A stretch of 64,000 bases of DNA from Nitrososphaerota archaeon (GCA_029785825.1 JAFLYY010000001.1:1271374-1335373); one strand, 5' to 3'. Counted from the stretch's first letter, positions 34,832-43,932 are shown. Numbers and translations: made by a program. The notes: generated by a model from the letters alone, not told the origin.

Positions 34832-35412
34832 TTGTTCCCCTCCAAGACCGCGGCTTTCGCCTTTGCGAACGCCGACGGATAACCTTCGGGCTTGAACCCC
34901 GACTTCAGGAGCGCCGAGAAGGACCTGTTGTAAGTGTCCTTGTCCTCAGAGGCCAGCTTGGTGGCGTAGTCAGCGATGGACTTCCCGGTGAGCCTGTCTT
35001 CACTGGGGAACGCCTCCTCCCCCGCAGGGACGGAGACCCCCGCGTCCACTACTCCCTTCAGGAGCGCCGCGATCCGTGAGCCGGCGATGAAAGGTACGAG
35101 CCCGTTGTAGACCACAGCCTCCTTTACCCCGGCAGCCAAAGCCTTCTTCCCTGCCAGCAGTCCGAGGAGGTAGCACGAAGGAGTCGCCTTTGACGAACCC
35201 AGCCACCCGAACTTCGCGAGCTCCTTGGAGTGTGACGACGAAAGGACCAGGTCCCCCTTCACCGTGGGCTTCACGAACTGCGCGGAGACGTTCTTGTTCG
35301 ACACCCTCATTACGAGAAGCGGCCTCCGGGAGGTGATCGCTCTTTTCCTCGTACGGTAGTCCGTCGCTCCTGCGCGCCTCCTCCTGAGGAGTGGCACATG
35401 TCGGGGTTTCAT
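34828..35412 (-). CDS. rpl18: 50S ribosomal protein L18
   Basis: The 194-residue 5S-rRNA-binding protein. The archaeal N-terminus KPRHVPLLRRRRAGATDYRT and NKNVSAQFVKPTVKGDLVLS identify it. The ATG at 35412 overlaps the L19e stop as ATGA; the longer frame lies within L19e. The archaeal-type C-terminal extension is present. Confidence 0.95.
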   Translation of the reverse strand: MKPRHVPLLRRRRAGATDYRTRKRAITSRRPLLVMRVSNKNVSAQFVKPTVKGDLVLSSSHSKELAKFGWLGSSKATPSCYLLGLLAGKKALAAGVKEAVVYNGLVPFIAGSRIAALLKGVVDAGVSVPAGEEAFPSEDRLTGKSIADYATKLASEDKDTYNRSFSALLKSGFKPEGYPSAFAKAKAAVLEGNK

Positions 35413-35843
35413 TTCTTGGCCTCCTTCATGAGGTCGAGGAGGTGCTTGACCCCTCTTACCTGTCCTCCCTTCACCTGTTTGTAGAGCGTCCTGTATGTTT
35501 CCTGCGTGATCTCCTTGCGGTCTTTGGCCACCTTCAGGCGCCATCTGAGCGCCCGGACCTTGGATATCCACATCTCCTTCCGAGGGTTCCTCGCGGTAGC
35601 TGTCCCTTCGGTTGAACCTGCCCCCCTCCCGCGCTTCAGCTTCTCGGATTTCGCCCTGAATCTCCCTCTGGAGACCCCCTTCACCGGGGCCACCGTTATG
35701 GCGCCGAACCCGGCGAGCCCTCTTATGGTGCTGCGGGTTATCGCATCTTGGATAAGGTCGCTATATTCATCGTTGAACCTGATCCTGTCGACTCCGACCC
35801 CTAGGACCGACGCCGCGAGCCTGCGCTTACTCTTTAGGTTCAA
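35409..35843 (-). CDS. rpl19e: 50S ribosomal protein L19e
   Basis: A 144-residue helical protein. The N-terminus NLKSKRRLAASVLGVGVDRI exactly fits the family, so the TTG at 35843 is the start even though it overlaps the end of L32e by 17 bases. The basic middle (RFRAKSEKLKRGRGAGSTEG) and long helix follow. Confidence 0.95.
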   Translation of the reverse strand: MNLKSKRRLAASVLGVGVDRIRFNDEYSDLIQDAITRSTIRGLAGFGAITVAPVKGVSRGRFRAKSEKLKRGRGAGSTEGTATARNPRKEMWISKVRALRWRLKVAKDRKEITQETYRTLYKQVKGGQVRGVKHLLDLMKEAKK

Positions 35844-36255
35844 TTATCCTCAACCCCGTCGGATTCACGACCCTGATGCCGAGCTCCGTCGCTCTCTCCA
35901 GGATGGCGGCCCTCTTCCGGGCCCCTACGGTCCCTCCTATCCGAGCCACGTCCCTCCCTGGGACGAGGCCGTCCAAATCTTTTGGCCGGTAGACCGCTGC
36001 CTCGTAGTGACCGCTCGGATGCAGGCCCCTCGACTCAGCCGGGCCCCTGTACCCTACCCTGACCAGCGCCGGCCAACCCTTGTCCTGGCGCCTCACCTTG
36101 TTGTCCACTCCCTTCGGTTTCCTCCACTCGGGGTGGATCCTCACGTAGCGCCAGCTCTCCTGTCTGACGAAGGCGGGCCTGGCGGCGGAGAACTCCTTGC
36201 GCTTCTCCACGAGGGCCTTCAACCTGTTTTCCTCTGATTGCTTCGCCTTCGGCAT
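35827..36255 (-). CDS. rpl32e: 50S ribosomal protein L32e
   Basis: A 142-residue protein. WRYVRIHPEWRKPKGVDNKV and KGWPALVRVGYRGPAESRGL are diagnostic. The ATG at 36255, four bases after the L6 stop, is the start; the longer frame lies in L6. The 3' end overlaps L19e. Confidence 0.94.
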   Translation of the reverse strand: MPKAKQSEENRLKALVEKRKEFSAARPAFVRQESWRYVRIHPEWRKPKGVDNKVRRQDKGWPALVRVGYRGPAESRGLHPSGHYEAAVYRPKDLDGLVPGRDVARIGGTVGARKRAAILERATELGIRVVNPTGLRIIEPKE

Positions 36256-36259
36256 GGGT

Positions 36260-36805
36260 TTAGGCGCCCTCCTCCTTATGGTATATGTACAAACCGTCCA
36301 GGAACACCCTCTGGTCCTTTCTGCGGATTTTCGTCGCCAGCTCCAAGTTGGCCGCGGTCTGACCGACATCCTCCAGAGACACCCCCTTCACTATCACGTC
36401 GTCCCCCTCTACGGTCACCTTGCAGTCACCCACAATCTGGGATATCCGCGGAGACCTCTCTCCTACGAAGTTCTCCACCAGCACCTGGTTTCCCTTCGTC
36501 TTTACCGTGATGGGGAAGTGGGCATAGACTACCTTCACCTTGTAGGTGAATCCTTTCGTGACCCCCTTGGCCATGTTGTTCACAATGCTGGCCACGGTGT
36601 TGATTATGACGTTGTCCTTCTTCTTGACCGAGAACGGGGAGAACGTGACGGTATCTCCTTGGACCGCGAGGTTCACGTTGATCTTGTCGAAGACCTTCCT
36701 AGAAACGCCTAGCTTCCCCTTTATGACGAGGGTCCTCCCGCTCAGGGACGCTGTCACGCCGTCCGGGAGCTTGACGGAGGTCTCCTGTATCGCCCTAGAA
36801 GACAT
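36260..36805 (-). CDS. rpl6: 50S ribosomal protein L6
   Basis: A 181-residue two-domain protein near the factor-binding centre. VKLPDGVTASLSGRTLVIKG is the first domain and VYAHFPITVKTKGNQVLVEN begins the second. The ATG lies eleven bases inside the S8 coding sequence. Confidence 0.96.
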   Translation of the reverse strand: MSSRAIQETSVKLPDGVTASLSGRTLVIKGKLGVSRKVFDKINVNLAVQGDTVTFSPFSVKKKDNVIINTVASIVNNMAKGVTKGFTYKVKVVYAHFPITVKTKGNQVLVENFVGERSPRISQIVGDCKVTVEGDDVIVKGVSLEDVGQTAANLELATKIRRKDQRVFLDGLYIYHKEEGA

Positions 36806-37187
36806 ATCCGATCAGCCTCCCACCGATCTTCTTCTCCTGGGCCTCGACGTGCGACATGACCCCCTGCGGCGTTGATACGATCAGAGTGCCCACCCCCACG
36901 GCGGGCAGGTACCTGTGCTCCCAGTCTACGAGCTTCAGCGACCTCACGGGGAACCGGGGTGATATGACCCCGCATTTGTTTATCCTCCCGAGGAGCTGGA
37001 CGCGGAGCTTCCCGCCCATGCCATCGTCGATGAACTCGAACTCCCCGATGTACCTCTTCTTCTGGAGGACCTTCAACACCTCGCTGGCGAGGTTCGAAGC
37101 CGGAATGACCATGCACTCCTTCTTGTTCCTCATCTCCGCGTTCTGGAGGCTCGCAAAGAGGTTAGCTAGGATGTTTGTCGCTGGCAT
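36795..37187 (-). CDS. rps8: 30S ribosomal protein S8
   Basis: A 130-residue 16S-binding protein (NILANLFASLQNAEMRNKKE at the N-terminus, VGTLIVSTPQGVMSHVEAQE near the C-terminus). Standard archaeal length. Follows S14 by nine bases. Confidence 0.96.
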   Translation of the reverse strand: MPATNILANLFASLQNAEMRNKKECMVIPASNLASEVLKVLQKKRYIGEFEFIDDGMGGKLRVQLLGRINKCGVISPRFPVRSLKLVDWEHRYLPAVGVGTLIVSTPQGVMSHVEAQEKKIGGRLIGYVF

Positions 37188-37196
37188 CTATCTCAC

Positions 37197-37358
37197 CTAG
37201 TCATACTTCCTGAAGCCGAGCTTCCCAGCGACTTCCCTGAAGCACTGCCTGCAGAGGACGAGGTCATAGGACCTGATGACCGCCCCATACTGGCCGCATC
37301 TCTGGCAGTAGTGCGTGGACTTCCCATATTTTCTCACCTTTGGATGCCGTTCCTTCAC
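37197..37358 (-). CDS. rps14: 30S ribosomal protein S14, zinc type
   Basis: A 53-residue protein, the short zinc-binding archaeal form. CQRCGQ and CRQCF supply four cysteines. The GTG at 37358 overlaps the L5 stop as GTGA; a longer frame upstream is inside L5. The sequence [20 protein letters not shown] is typical. Confidence 0.95.
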   Translation of the reverse strand: MKERHPKVRKYGKSTHYCQRCGQYGAVIRSYDLVLCRQCFREVAGKLGFRKYD

Positions 37359-37882
37359 TGCACAGCCACCCCGAAGTTGTCCTTGAAGTACTGTATCGCT
37401 TCCTCCCTGCTTATGAGGTGAGACTTGCCCACCCTGGCCGTCTTCCGGCTTCGCCTGGAGACCGAGAACCCCGGCCGCTCTAGGAGCACCGACACGTTCA
37501 TCCCGAGTATCCCGATGGCCGGGTCGTAGCGGATCCCCGGAATCTCGATGTGCTCCTTTATCCCGAAGGACACCGAGCCCCTCGGGTCGAAGCAAGACTC
37601 CTGGAGCTTCTTCTCCCTTGCGACGAGGAGCTTCTCTATCAGGGGGGCCGTTCCTTCTCCTCGGACCGTGACAACCACCCCTATGGGTTCTCCCTTGTGT
37701 ATGCCGAAGTCCCTCACCGAGTTCTTGGCGCGCGTCTGAGCCGGGGCCTGTCCCGTCACCTGTTGCAGGACCTTCTTCCCCCTTTCGATGGCTTCCCCTG
37801 ACTTGCCGAGGCCGATGTTCACCACAACCTTCCCTACCCTGATCTTGCGCATCGGGTTCTCCTGGACGGCCTCCTGGCTCAT
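37355..37882 (-). CDS. rpl5: 50S ribosomal protein L5
   Basis: The 175-residue 5S rRNA-binding protein. [20 protein letters not shown] and [20 protein letters not shown] are the archaeal signatures. An ATG at residue 11 is an alternative start, but the longer N-terminus fits the ATGA overlap with S4e. Confidence 0.95.
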   Translation of the reverse strand: MSQEAVQENPMRKIRVGKVVVNIGLGKSGEAIERGKKVLQQVTGQAPAQTRAKNSVRDFGIHKGEPIGVVVTVRGEGTAPLIEKLLVAREKKLQESCFDPRGSVSFGIKEHIEIPGIRYDPAIGILGMNVSVLLERPGFSVSRRSRKTARVGKSHLISREEAIQYFKDNFGVAVQ

Positions 37883-38607
37883 GACGCTCCGACTCCTACC
37901 GTTATCATCGGGGACGCGGTTCCGACTGGGAAGACGAGCCTCGATGGTATCTCAGCATCCCCGCTGCTCAGGGACAGCCTCACCATCTTCTCCCTGGATA
38001 TAGTCCCGGCCTTCACATCGGAGATCTTCCCGACCTGCCCAGCCCTCTCTCCCGAGAGGACGAGCCCCAGGGACCCCTTCGCGAGCTTGATGTTCCCGAG
38101 CACCTTCTGGGATGGGACCTCCATCAGCACGGCGTCCCCGGGAGACAGGTCGAGGCCGTCGTCGACCACCGACCTTCCGTCGTGAAGGCCGTACTGGATG
38201 TGCCCCCCCTTCACCTTCGTCTTCGTGCTTATCGCGCAGAGCTTCTTCTTCGCCTCTTCCTCCGTCACCTTGGCGAGGGCGAGCCCCTTCGGGGTCGGGA
38301 CCAGCCTGAAGTACGACCCTTCGGCCGGGACACCTACCACGTTGAAAAGTCCAACCGGGAACCGGGGCGTCCTCCTCTCCTTACCGTCCACCAGAACCTT
38401 CCCCGTCTTCGTCATGTACTTCAGTTCTCTCGAGAGCTCCGCCATGGAAGCGAGGTCTCGGACAACCACCCCCAGAGGGTAGGACGAAGAGATGGGGTAT
38501 GGACCTGGTTGGGGCTTGAACACGAACCTGCTCGACTTGCGCGAGATGTCCCAGTTTCTCGGCGCGGCAAGACGCTTCAGCTTGTTCCTTCCACCCTTCT
38601 TCCCCAT
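37879..38607 (-). CDS. rps4e: 30S ribosomal protein S4e
   Basis: A 242-residue protein found only in archaea and eukaryotes. [20 protein letters not shown] at the N-terminus, an S4-like RNA-binding part, and the KOW segment ([20 protein letters not shown]) are visible. One-base contact with L24, ATGA overlap with L5. Confidence 0.96.
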   Translation of the reverse strand: MGKKGGRNKLKRLAAPRNWDISRKSSRFVFKPQPGPYPISSSYPLGVVVRDLASMAELSRELKYMTKTGKVLVDGKERRTPRFPVGLFNVVGVPAEGSYFRLVPTPKGLALAKVTEEEAKKKLCAISTKTKVKGGHIQYGLHDGRSVVDDGLDLSPGDAVLMEVPSQKVLGNIKLAKGSLGLVLSGERAGQVGKISDVKAGTISREKMVRLSLSSGDAEIPSRLVFPVGTASPMITVGVGAS

Positions 38608-38897
38608 CAGGCAGGCGCCTCCAGCTTCCCCTTCCTCAACTTGTCGTCAAGCGAAAGAGAGGTCACGACCAGGTTGGAAGAGCTTACCGGGACCGGGGCG
38701 TTCCCTCCCTTCAGCTTCTCCCGGTTCACCCCTTCCACGTTCACGACCCCCGAGCTAGGGTTGACGCGCGTCACCTTCCCTTCTATGTCCTTGAACTCGC
38801 CTCTGACTATCCTGACGGTGTCCCCGACACGCGGCCTGACTGTCCGCCTGTGGTGCTTCTCCCTCAGATCTGGCGAAAGTTGAGATCCGAACTTCAT
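38607..38897 (-). CDS. rpl24: 50S ribosomal protein L24
   Basis: A 96-residue KOW-domain assembly protein (VRPRVGDTVRIVRGEFKDIE, then GKVTRVNPSSGVVNVEGVNR). The ATG at 38897 has GGTGGGAG just upstream and follows the L14 stop by eight bases; the longer frame would run into L14. Confidence 0.95.
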   Translation of the reverse strand: MKFGSQLSPDLREKHHRRTVRPRVGDTVRIVRGEFKDIEGKVTRVNPSSGVVNVEGVNREKLKGGNAPVPVSSSNLVVTSLSLDDKLRKGKLEAPA

Positions 38898-38905
38898 GCT
38901 CCCAC

Positions 38906-39340
38906 CTATACTATTATGGACGCCAAGTTGGCTATCCTGGGCCACTTTTCTGCGGCCTCGCTCGCTACAGGGCCCTTGATGTCAGTCCCCTTTAGGTCTC
39001 CTTCGGGGGTGATGATGACAGCGGCGTTGTCCTCGAAGACGATTCTCTGACCGCTCACCCTCCGCACCGGGTACTTCTGCCTCACTATGACAGCCCCGAA
39101 GACGGTCTTCTTCAGCTCTGGGGGCCCTTTCTTCACGACGCAGACAATCGAGTCGCCGACGGAAGCGGATGGGACCCTGCTCAACCTCCCCTTCGCCTTC
39201 GTGACCTGGACGACCCGGAGCGTCTTCGCCCCGGTGTTATCTGCGCAGGTGATTACTGCATAGAGCGGGATGGCTCTCGTTATGTAGTTCTTGAACTCCT
39301 CCACGCCCTTGGCAGAGACGGCACGAGACTTCGTCGACAC
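38906..39340 (-). CDS. rpl14: 50S ribosomal protein L14
   Basis: A 144-residue protein. SRAVSAKGVEEFKNYITRAI, then VITCADNTGAKTLRVVQV are the archaeal signatures. GTG at 39338-39340 shares one base with the S17 stop (TAGTG). The remaining frame upstream lies in S17. Confidence 0.94.
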   Translation of the reverse strand: MSTKSRAVSAKGVEEFKNYITRAIPLYAVITCADNTGAKTLRVVQVTKAKGRLSRVPSASVGDSIVCVVKKGPPELKKTVFGAVIVRQKYPVRRVSGQRIVFEDNAAVIITPEGDLKGTDIKGPVASEAAEKWPRIANLASIIV

Positions 39341-39666
39341 TACGCGCCCCTCCTGGACTCTACCACTACGAAGGAGATCGTCTTCGAAAGCGGTCTGCAC
39401 TCACCCAAGGTGACCGAATCTCCTTCCCTGACTTCGATGCATGGCGGGACGTGGGCGCTGACCCTGCTCCTCCGCCTCTCTCCCCTGCTGAACTTTGGTA
39501 CCATGTGTAGGTACTCCATCTGCACGACGGCAAAGCTCTTCTCTGAAGCGGAAACCGCCCTCCCGGACAGCAGCCGCCCCCTTATCTTCAGGTGGCCATG
39601 GAAAGGGCACCTCTCGTCCTGGCATTTCTTCTTCGGTGGGGCCACTTCGAGGCCAGCAGCGTTCAT
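39340..39666 (-). CDS. rps17: 30S ribosomal protein S17
   Basis: A 108-residue archaeal S17 (S11 eukaryotic type). CQDERCPFHGHLKIRGRLLS and the end VTLGECRPLSKTISFVVVES identify it. Its ATG overlaps the Rnp1 stop. Confidence 0.95.
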   Translation of the reverse strand: MNAAGLEVAPPKKKCQDERCPFHGHLKIRGRLLSGRAVSASEKSFAVVQMEYLHMVPKFSRGERRRSRVSAHVPPCIEVREGDSVTLGECRPLSKTISFVVVESRRGA

Positions 39667-39896
39667 GCGGCGTCGCTTCCTATCCGGTCCTGGAGCCTGC
39701 CGGCAAGGCCGGCTCCCGGCACGACCTTCCCGGACTCGAGCCTGAACGTCGAGGTCCCCTTCTCGACCCTCATGACGCCTTCCTTTGTCCCAAGCAGGAG
39801 GGTCTTCGCAGTGTCCAGCAGCACGGTTCCCTCCCTCCCCACCTTGGAGGGATCGCTTGACGCGACCACCGTCACCCTTTCACCCACGACGTTCAT
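39663..39896 (-). CDS. rnp1: RNase P protein component 1 (Rpp29/Rnp1)
   Basis: A 77-residue Sm-like protein of archaeal RNase P. The barrel strands (GERVTVVASSDPSKVGREGT, then VLLDTAKTLLLGTKEGVMRV) match Rpp29. Its position between L29 and S17 is the standard archaeal location and supports the assignment despite the short length. Confidence 0.9.
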   Translation of the reverse strand: MNVVGERVTVVASSDPSKVGREGTVLLDTAKTLLLGTKEGVMRVEKGTSTFRLESGKVVPGAGLAGRLQDRIGSDAA

Positions 39897-40099
39897 TCCG
39901 CTACACCCTTTTCGTGCATGACAGTGACAACCCTGGCGATGTCCTTCCTAATCCTCCTTATGTTCCCGACGTCCTTCTTGACTATCCCCCTCTGGGCGCC
40001 GCCTGCGAGCTTGGAGAGCTCCGACCTGAGGTCGAAGAGCGTCTGCCGAAGCTTGTCAGCGTCCTGGTTCCTGAGATCCTTGGGTTTCAGATGTGGCAT
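39893..40099 (-). CDS. rpl29: 50S ribosomal protein L29
   Basis: A 68-residue two-helix protein near the exit tunnel (LKPKDLRNQDADKLRQTLFD, then GNIRRIRKDIARVVTVMHEK). Its ATG lies 44 bases inside the S3 frame, an unusually long overlap caused by the S3 C-terminal extension. Confidence 0.94.
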   Translation of the reverse strand: MPHLKPKDLRNQDADKLRQTLFDLRSELSKLAGGAQRGIVKKDVGNIRRIRKDIARVVTVMHEKGVAE

Positions 40100-40727
40100 C
40101 TTCTTTCTTTTCCTCCTTGACGTCTTCCTTCATCTGGAAGTCCGGCGGAAGCGCGTCCCTGAGCGCGATCTTGACCTTAATCCCGTAGAGGCCGAGCTTC
40201 ATCTGGAGGTCGGTGGTTGCCTCGCTGACCGACCTGTCCGCTGTGTCTCCGCTCTTGGGGACTACCCCTGCTCTGTACTTCTCGCCGTGGGACCTGTCGC
40301 TCCTCAGCTTCCCCGCTACGGAGATCTCCACGCCGGCGGCCCCCGCGTTCATGATGTTGTTCACGGACCACTGCGCCGCCCTGCGGAACGCCGTCCCGCG
40401 GGAAACAATCTGTCCAATCCTCGCGGCCATTATCCTGGCGTTGAGCTCCGGGTTCTCCACCTCAGTGACCGCTATCTGAGGGTTCGGGAAGGTGAACTTG
40501 GTGGCCACCTTGTCCGTAAGGTCCTTGATCCCTGTCCCGCGCCTCCCTATGGCGAGCCCCGGCCGAGCCACGTAGACTTTCAAGGTGGTTCCGACGGGAG
40601 ACTTTTGCACTTCCAGCCCACCGTATCCGGCATCCCGCAGCTCCTTCTCGAAGAACTCGTCCAGGTCAGCATACGACTTGCTCGTCGTCAGAATCGACTT
40701 TACGGTGGTTCGCTGCTGGACGGACAT
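40056..40727 (-). CDS. rps3: 30S ribosomal protein S3
   Basis: A 223-residue KH-domain protein at the mRNA entry. LDEFFEKELRDAGYGGLEVQ, VARPGLAIGRRGTGIKDLTD (KH GxxG) and AGVEISVAGKLRSDRSHGEK are diagnostic. A charged Lys/Glu tail at the C-terminus overlaps L29. Confidence 0.96.
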   Translation of the reverse strand: MSVQQRTTVKSILTTSKSYADLDEFFEKELRDAGYGGLEVQKSPVGTTLKVYVARPGLAIGRRGTGIKDLTDKVATKFTFPNPQIAVTEVENPELNARIMAARIGQIVSRGTAFRRAAQWSVNNIMNAGAAGVEISVAGKLRSDRSHGEKYRAGVVPKSGDTADRSVSEATTDLQMKLGLYGIKVKIALRDALPPDFQMKEDVKEEKKEDATSETQGSQEPGR

Positions 40728-40729
40728 CC

Positions 40730-41191
40730 CTACACTTCCTTGCCTACTAACTCGATGTGGACCAGCTGGTGGAAGTTCGGAGAACTCCTCCCGAAGGCCC
40801 TCGGAACGTAGTCCTTCACTGTCCTCCCCGCATACCCTGCCGCGTGGATGATCCGGACCCTTTCCGGGTCGAGACCCTTGAACTCCGAGTTGCCCTGAAG
40901 GTTGTGGAGGACGTCCAGATATGCCTTCGCAGCCTTCACAGGATACGAGCCGGTCGGGAACCCCTGCAGCTCGCTCCTATGCCCGACCTTGAGCTTGTGC
41001 CGCCTGAAGGCGACAGGCATCTTCTTGGCCTCCACCTGCTCCATCAGATCGATGGCCTTTGTCAGGTACATTCCTTTGACCGTTACCGCGACCTCACGGG
41101 CGGCCTTCGGAGAGACGTTTACCTCGCGCCCGCTGGCCCTGACATGTACCGCTGGGTCGAAACCCTCGAAACTGTAACCATAGTGAGGCAC
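40730..41191 (-). CDS. rpl22: 50S ribosomal protein L22
   Basis: A 153-residue exit-tunnel protein. PHYGYSFEGFDPAVHVRASG at the N-terminus, KVGHRSELQGFPTGSYPVKA centrally and the C-terminal GRSSPNFHQLVHIELVGKEV match. GTG at 41191 has GAGGGG five bases before it. It heads the operon here: S19, L2, L23, L4 and L3, normally upstream, are not in the window. TATA at 41231-41237. Confidence 0.94.
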   Translation of the reverse strand: MPHYGYSFEGFDPAVHVRASGREVNVSPKAAREVAVTVKGMYLTKAIDLMEQVEAKKMPVAFRRHKLKVGHRSELQGFPTGSYPVKAAKAYLDVLHNLQGNSEFKGLDPERVRIIHAAGYAGRTVKDYVPRAFGRSSPNFHQLVHIELVGKEV

Positions 41192-41230
41192 TTTACCCCT
41201 CTCGTAGACCCGGCCGATTGTTGATGCGGT

Positions 41231-41237
41231 TATAAAC
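41231..41237 (-). promoter_or_regulatory. TATA box for the L22-led ribosomal operon
   Basis: TTTATAA on the minus strand lies about 43 bases before the L22 GTG, giving a leader of about 17 bases with a Shine-Dalgarno. This confirms that transcription of the large r-protein operon begins at L22. Confidence 0.55.
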
Positions 41238-41261
41238 GTGTCCATGTGAAACGGGGAGTCA

Positions 41262-41275
41262 GCCCGAAAACGGGC
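41262..41275. repeat. Stem-loop between L22 and sdhA
   Basis: GCCCG-AAAA-CGGGC is a perfect five-pair stem with a tetraloop, followed on the plus strand by GTTTT. It sits between the divergent promoters of the ribosomal and sdh operons. Its role (operator or terminator of antisense transcription) is not known. Confidence 0.35.
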
Positions 41276-41365
41276 GTTTTCGCCGCCCAGCATAGGTTTA
41301 CAAAATCTGCGGCGCCTTCGGGGAAAGGCCTAAGAAAATATCTCAGACCACCCTTGACGGGGAAG

Positions 41366-43081
41366 TTGGTAGAGGCACTTAGGCACGACTTGGTCATCGT
41401 AGGGTCAGGGATTGCGGGCCTGAGGGCCGCCATCGAGGCGGCCAAGGTCAGCAACGGGAAGCTGGACATAGCCGTGGTGACCAAGGTACAGGCCATGCGC
41501 TCCCACTCGGTGAGCGCCGAGGGCGGGACAGCGGCGGTACTTTATCCCGAGTTGGGGGACTCCTTGGATTCCCATGCCTTCGACACGGTGAAGGGCTCGG
41601 ACTACCTGGCCGACCAAGATGCTGTCGAGCGGTTTGTGAAAGAGATGCCCGGAGAGATCTACCAGCTCGAGCACTGGGGGCTCCCTTGGAGCCGGAGGGA
41701 GGACGGAAGGATAGCCCAGAGGTGGTTCGGAGGATACAGCTACCCCAGGGCCACGTTCGCCGAGGACAAGGTGGGGTTCTTCGAGATGCAGACGCTCTAC
41801 GACACAGCCACAAAGTACGACGACATACATTTCTACCAAGAGTGGTTCGTCACCTCGATTCTTACCGAAGGGGGGGAGTTCCAGGGGGTAACGGCCATAG
41901 ACATGAAGACGGGGGACTTCGTCCAGATACTCGGCAAGGCGGGGATAATCGCCACAGGAGGCTCCGGGCGGCTCTACAGCTTCGCGACGTACGCCTACAG
42001 CTCTACGCCGGACGGGATGGCAATCGCCCTCAGAGCAGGGATTCCGCTGAAGGACATGGAGTTCATCCAGTTCCACCCCTCCGGGCTGATACCTTCCGGG
42101 ATACTCATCACGGAAGCAGTGAGGGGGGAAGGAGGCGTCCTAGTCAACAAGGACGGAGAACGATTCATGAAGAAATACGCCCCCCAGAAGCTGGATCTGG
42201 CATCGAGAGACGTAGTCTCCAGGGCAATGATGACCGAGATCGAAGACGGGAGGGGGTTCAAGGACGAGGCCACGGGGCTGGACTATCTTCACCTCGACCT
42301 CTCCCCCATTGGAGGCGACAAGATCAAGTCGAGGCTGTCGCAGATAAGAGAGATTGCGATAAAGTTCAGGGGGATAGATCCGGTGGAGAAGCCCCTTCCG
42401 GTCCGTCCGGTCTGCCATTACGTGATGGGAGGGATAGACGTCAACATAGACGGGGCGACGCAGATCAGAGGGCTGTGGGCCGCCGGAGAGGCGGCCTGTG
42501 TGAGCATCAACGGGGCCAACAGGCTGGGCGCCAACTCCACTGCAGAGTGTCTGGTTTGGGGCAAGCTCACCGGAGCGGAAGCCGCCCGCTACGCCGCGGG
42601 GAGGGGTGCCGCACCTCCAGTTGGGGATCAGGTCCAGCTAGAGGAGAAAAGGATCTTCGACGGGATCTTCCACGGAACAGGGGGGACGAACCCGTACGAG
42701 GTCAGAGATGCGCTACAGAAGCTGATGGCCAAGGACGTGTTCGTCTACAGGACCGCGGACGGGCTCTCTGAAGCCCTCAGGATGGTCCGTGAGCTCAAAA
42801 CCAAGGACTTCCTGCACTGCGAGGACAGAAGCAGGGTGTACAACACGAACCTTAACGACGTCCTGGAAGTCGAAAGCATGCTCACCGTCGCCGAGGTGGT
42901 GATCGCCGGGGCGCTGGCGAGGACTGAGTCGAGGGGGGCCCACGCGAGGAGGGACTTCCCACAGAGAGACGACAAGAACTGGCTCAAGCACACCCTCGCG
43001 TTCTGGGGACCAGACGGGCCGCGGCTCCACTATTCTGGGGTGACGATTACGAAGTACCAGCCGACGGAGCGGCACTACTGA
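41366..43081 (+). CDS. sdhA: Succinate dehydrogenase flavoprotein subunit
   Basis: Oxidises succinate to fumarate using covalently bound FAD. The 571-residue protein has the FAD loop DLVIVGSGIAGLRAAIEAAK, the HSVSAEGGTAAVL stretch (flavinylation histidine expected nearby), the catalytic part QFHPSGLIPSGILITEAVRG and GLWAAGEAACVSINGANRLG. TTG at 41366 places the FAD loop close to the N-terminus as usual and follows GGGGAA; a TTG at 41354 and a GTG at 41246 are less likely. Transcription may start near 41362 from an AAGAAAATA box. Confidence 0.94.
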   Translation: MVEALRHDLVIVGSGIAGLRAAIEAAKVSNGKLDIAVVTKVQAMRSHSVSAEGGTAAVLYPELGDSLDSHAFDTVKGSDYLADQDAVERFVKEMPGEIYQLEHWGLPWSRREDGRIAQRWFGGYSYPRATFAEDKVGFFEMQTLYDTATKYDDIHFYQEWFVTSILTEGGEFQGVTAIDMKTGDFVQILGKAGIIATGGSGRLYSFATYAYSSTPDGMAIALRAGIPLKDMEFIQFHPSGLIPSGILITEAVRGEGGVLVNKDGERFMKKYAPQKLDLASRDVVSRAMMTEIEDGRGFKDEATGLDYLHLDLSPIGGDKIKSRLSQIREIAIKFRGIDPVEKPLPVRPVCHYVMGGIDVNIDGATQIRGLWAAGEAACVSINGANRLGANSTAECLVWGKLTGAEAARYAAGRGAAPPVGDQVQLEEKRIFDGIFHGTGGTNPYEVRDALQKLMAKDVFVYRTADGLSEALRMVRELKTKDFLHCEDRSRVYNTNLNDVLEVESMLTVAEVVIAGALARTESRGAHARRDFPQRDDKNWLKHTLAFWGPDGPRLHYSGVTITKYQPTERHY

Positions 43082-43117
43082 GAAACTGTAAAACGGGGCG
43101 AGGAGTAGGAGAAACCG

Positions 43118-43582
43118 ATGGCGAAGAAAGCAGCCAAGAACAAGCGCGGGGTCGCGGGGTGGCTCAACCCATACCACTACAACGCCGAAAGGTGGGCATA
43201 CATGTTCCAGAGGGTGACCGGGGTCGCGGTGCTCCTCTACGTCCTGGGGCACCTGGGGGACACGAGCTTCTTCGTTGGAGGCCCGATGGGTACCGGACCC
43301 AGCGCTTCCAGCTGGGCTTTCATCGGGACCGTCTTCGAGAACTCCTTCGGTCATACCATCCTAGTCCTCCTGGTGCTCGTGCTCGTGTTCCACGGAGTCA
43401 ACGGAATCAGGCTGGTCCTGAGCGAGTTCGGGCTCATCCTGAGGAAACCTTCAGCCATCGAGTTCCCCTACAAGCCGAAGGCCCTTGCCGCGGGGCAGAG
43501 GACCCTGATATACGTGGGGATCGCGACGGCCGTCCTCGCTGCCATCTGGACCTACCTGGTGCTTTTCGAGGGGATGGGATGA
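43118..43582 (+). CDS. sdhC: Succinate dehydrogenase cytochrome b subunit
   Basis: A 154-residue protein with three membrane helices (about 30-48, 78-100, 128-150). QRVTG at 31-35 is the family quinone-site signature; His45 and His92 are heme-ligand candidates. It belongs to the sdhACDB operon, 36 bases after sdhA. Confidence 0.88.
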   Translation: MAKKAAKNKRGVAGWLNPYHYNAERWAYMFQRVTGVAVLLYVLGHLGDTSFFVGGPMGTGPSASSWAFIGTVFENSFGHTILVLLVLVLVFHGVNGIRLVLSEFGLILRKPSAIEFPYKPKALAAGQRTLIYVGIATAVLAAIWTYLVLFEGMG

Positions 43583-43932
43583 GAGAGTCAAGGCTGATGC
43601 TCCTACAGTACGTGACGGCCCTGCTGGCTGTGGTTCTCGTTTCCATACACCTGATAATGCAGGGAGTCATCCTCCCCTATGACACTGCCATCTCGTTCAG
43701 CAACATGCTCTCGATATACAGGAACGCAGTCACCGCCGTATTCCTCGAGGCCCTGCTCCTCGTGGTGCTCGTGCACGGGTTCAACGGGCTCAGGATAATC
43801 CTCTATGAACTCAGACAGACGAAGCCCTGGACTACCTGGGTGGACGTCGTGACAGTCGCGGCGGTGATAGGGACGGTCGCGTATGGGACGAGGACCGTCA
43901 TACTGGCAGCCTTCGGGGTGGTCTCCGCGTGA
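43579..43932 (+). CDS. sdhD: Succinate dehydrogenase membrane anchor subunit
   Basis: A 117-residue protein with three membrane helices. His24 and His66 lie in helices 1 and 2 (the second in LVHGFNGLR, paralleling VFHGVNGIR of SdhC), so the two anchors look like ancient duplicates. The ATG overlaps the SdhC stop as ATGA. Confidence 0.85.
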   Translation: MRESRLMLLQYVTALLAVVLVSIHLIMQGVILPYDTAISFSNMLSIYRNAVTAVFLEALLLVVLVHGFNGLRIILYELRQTKPWTTWVDVVTVAAVIGTVAYGTRTVILAAFGVVSA

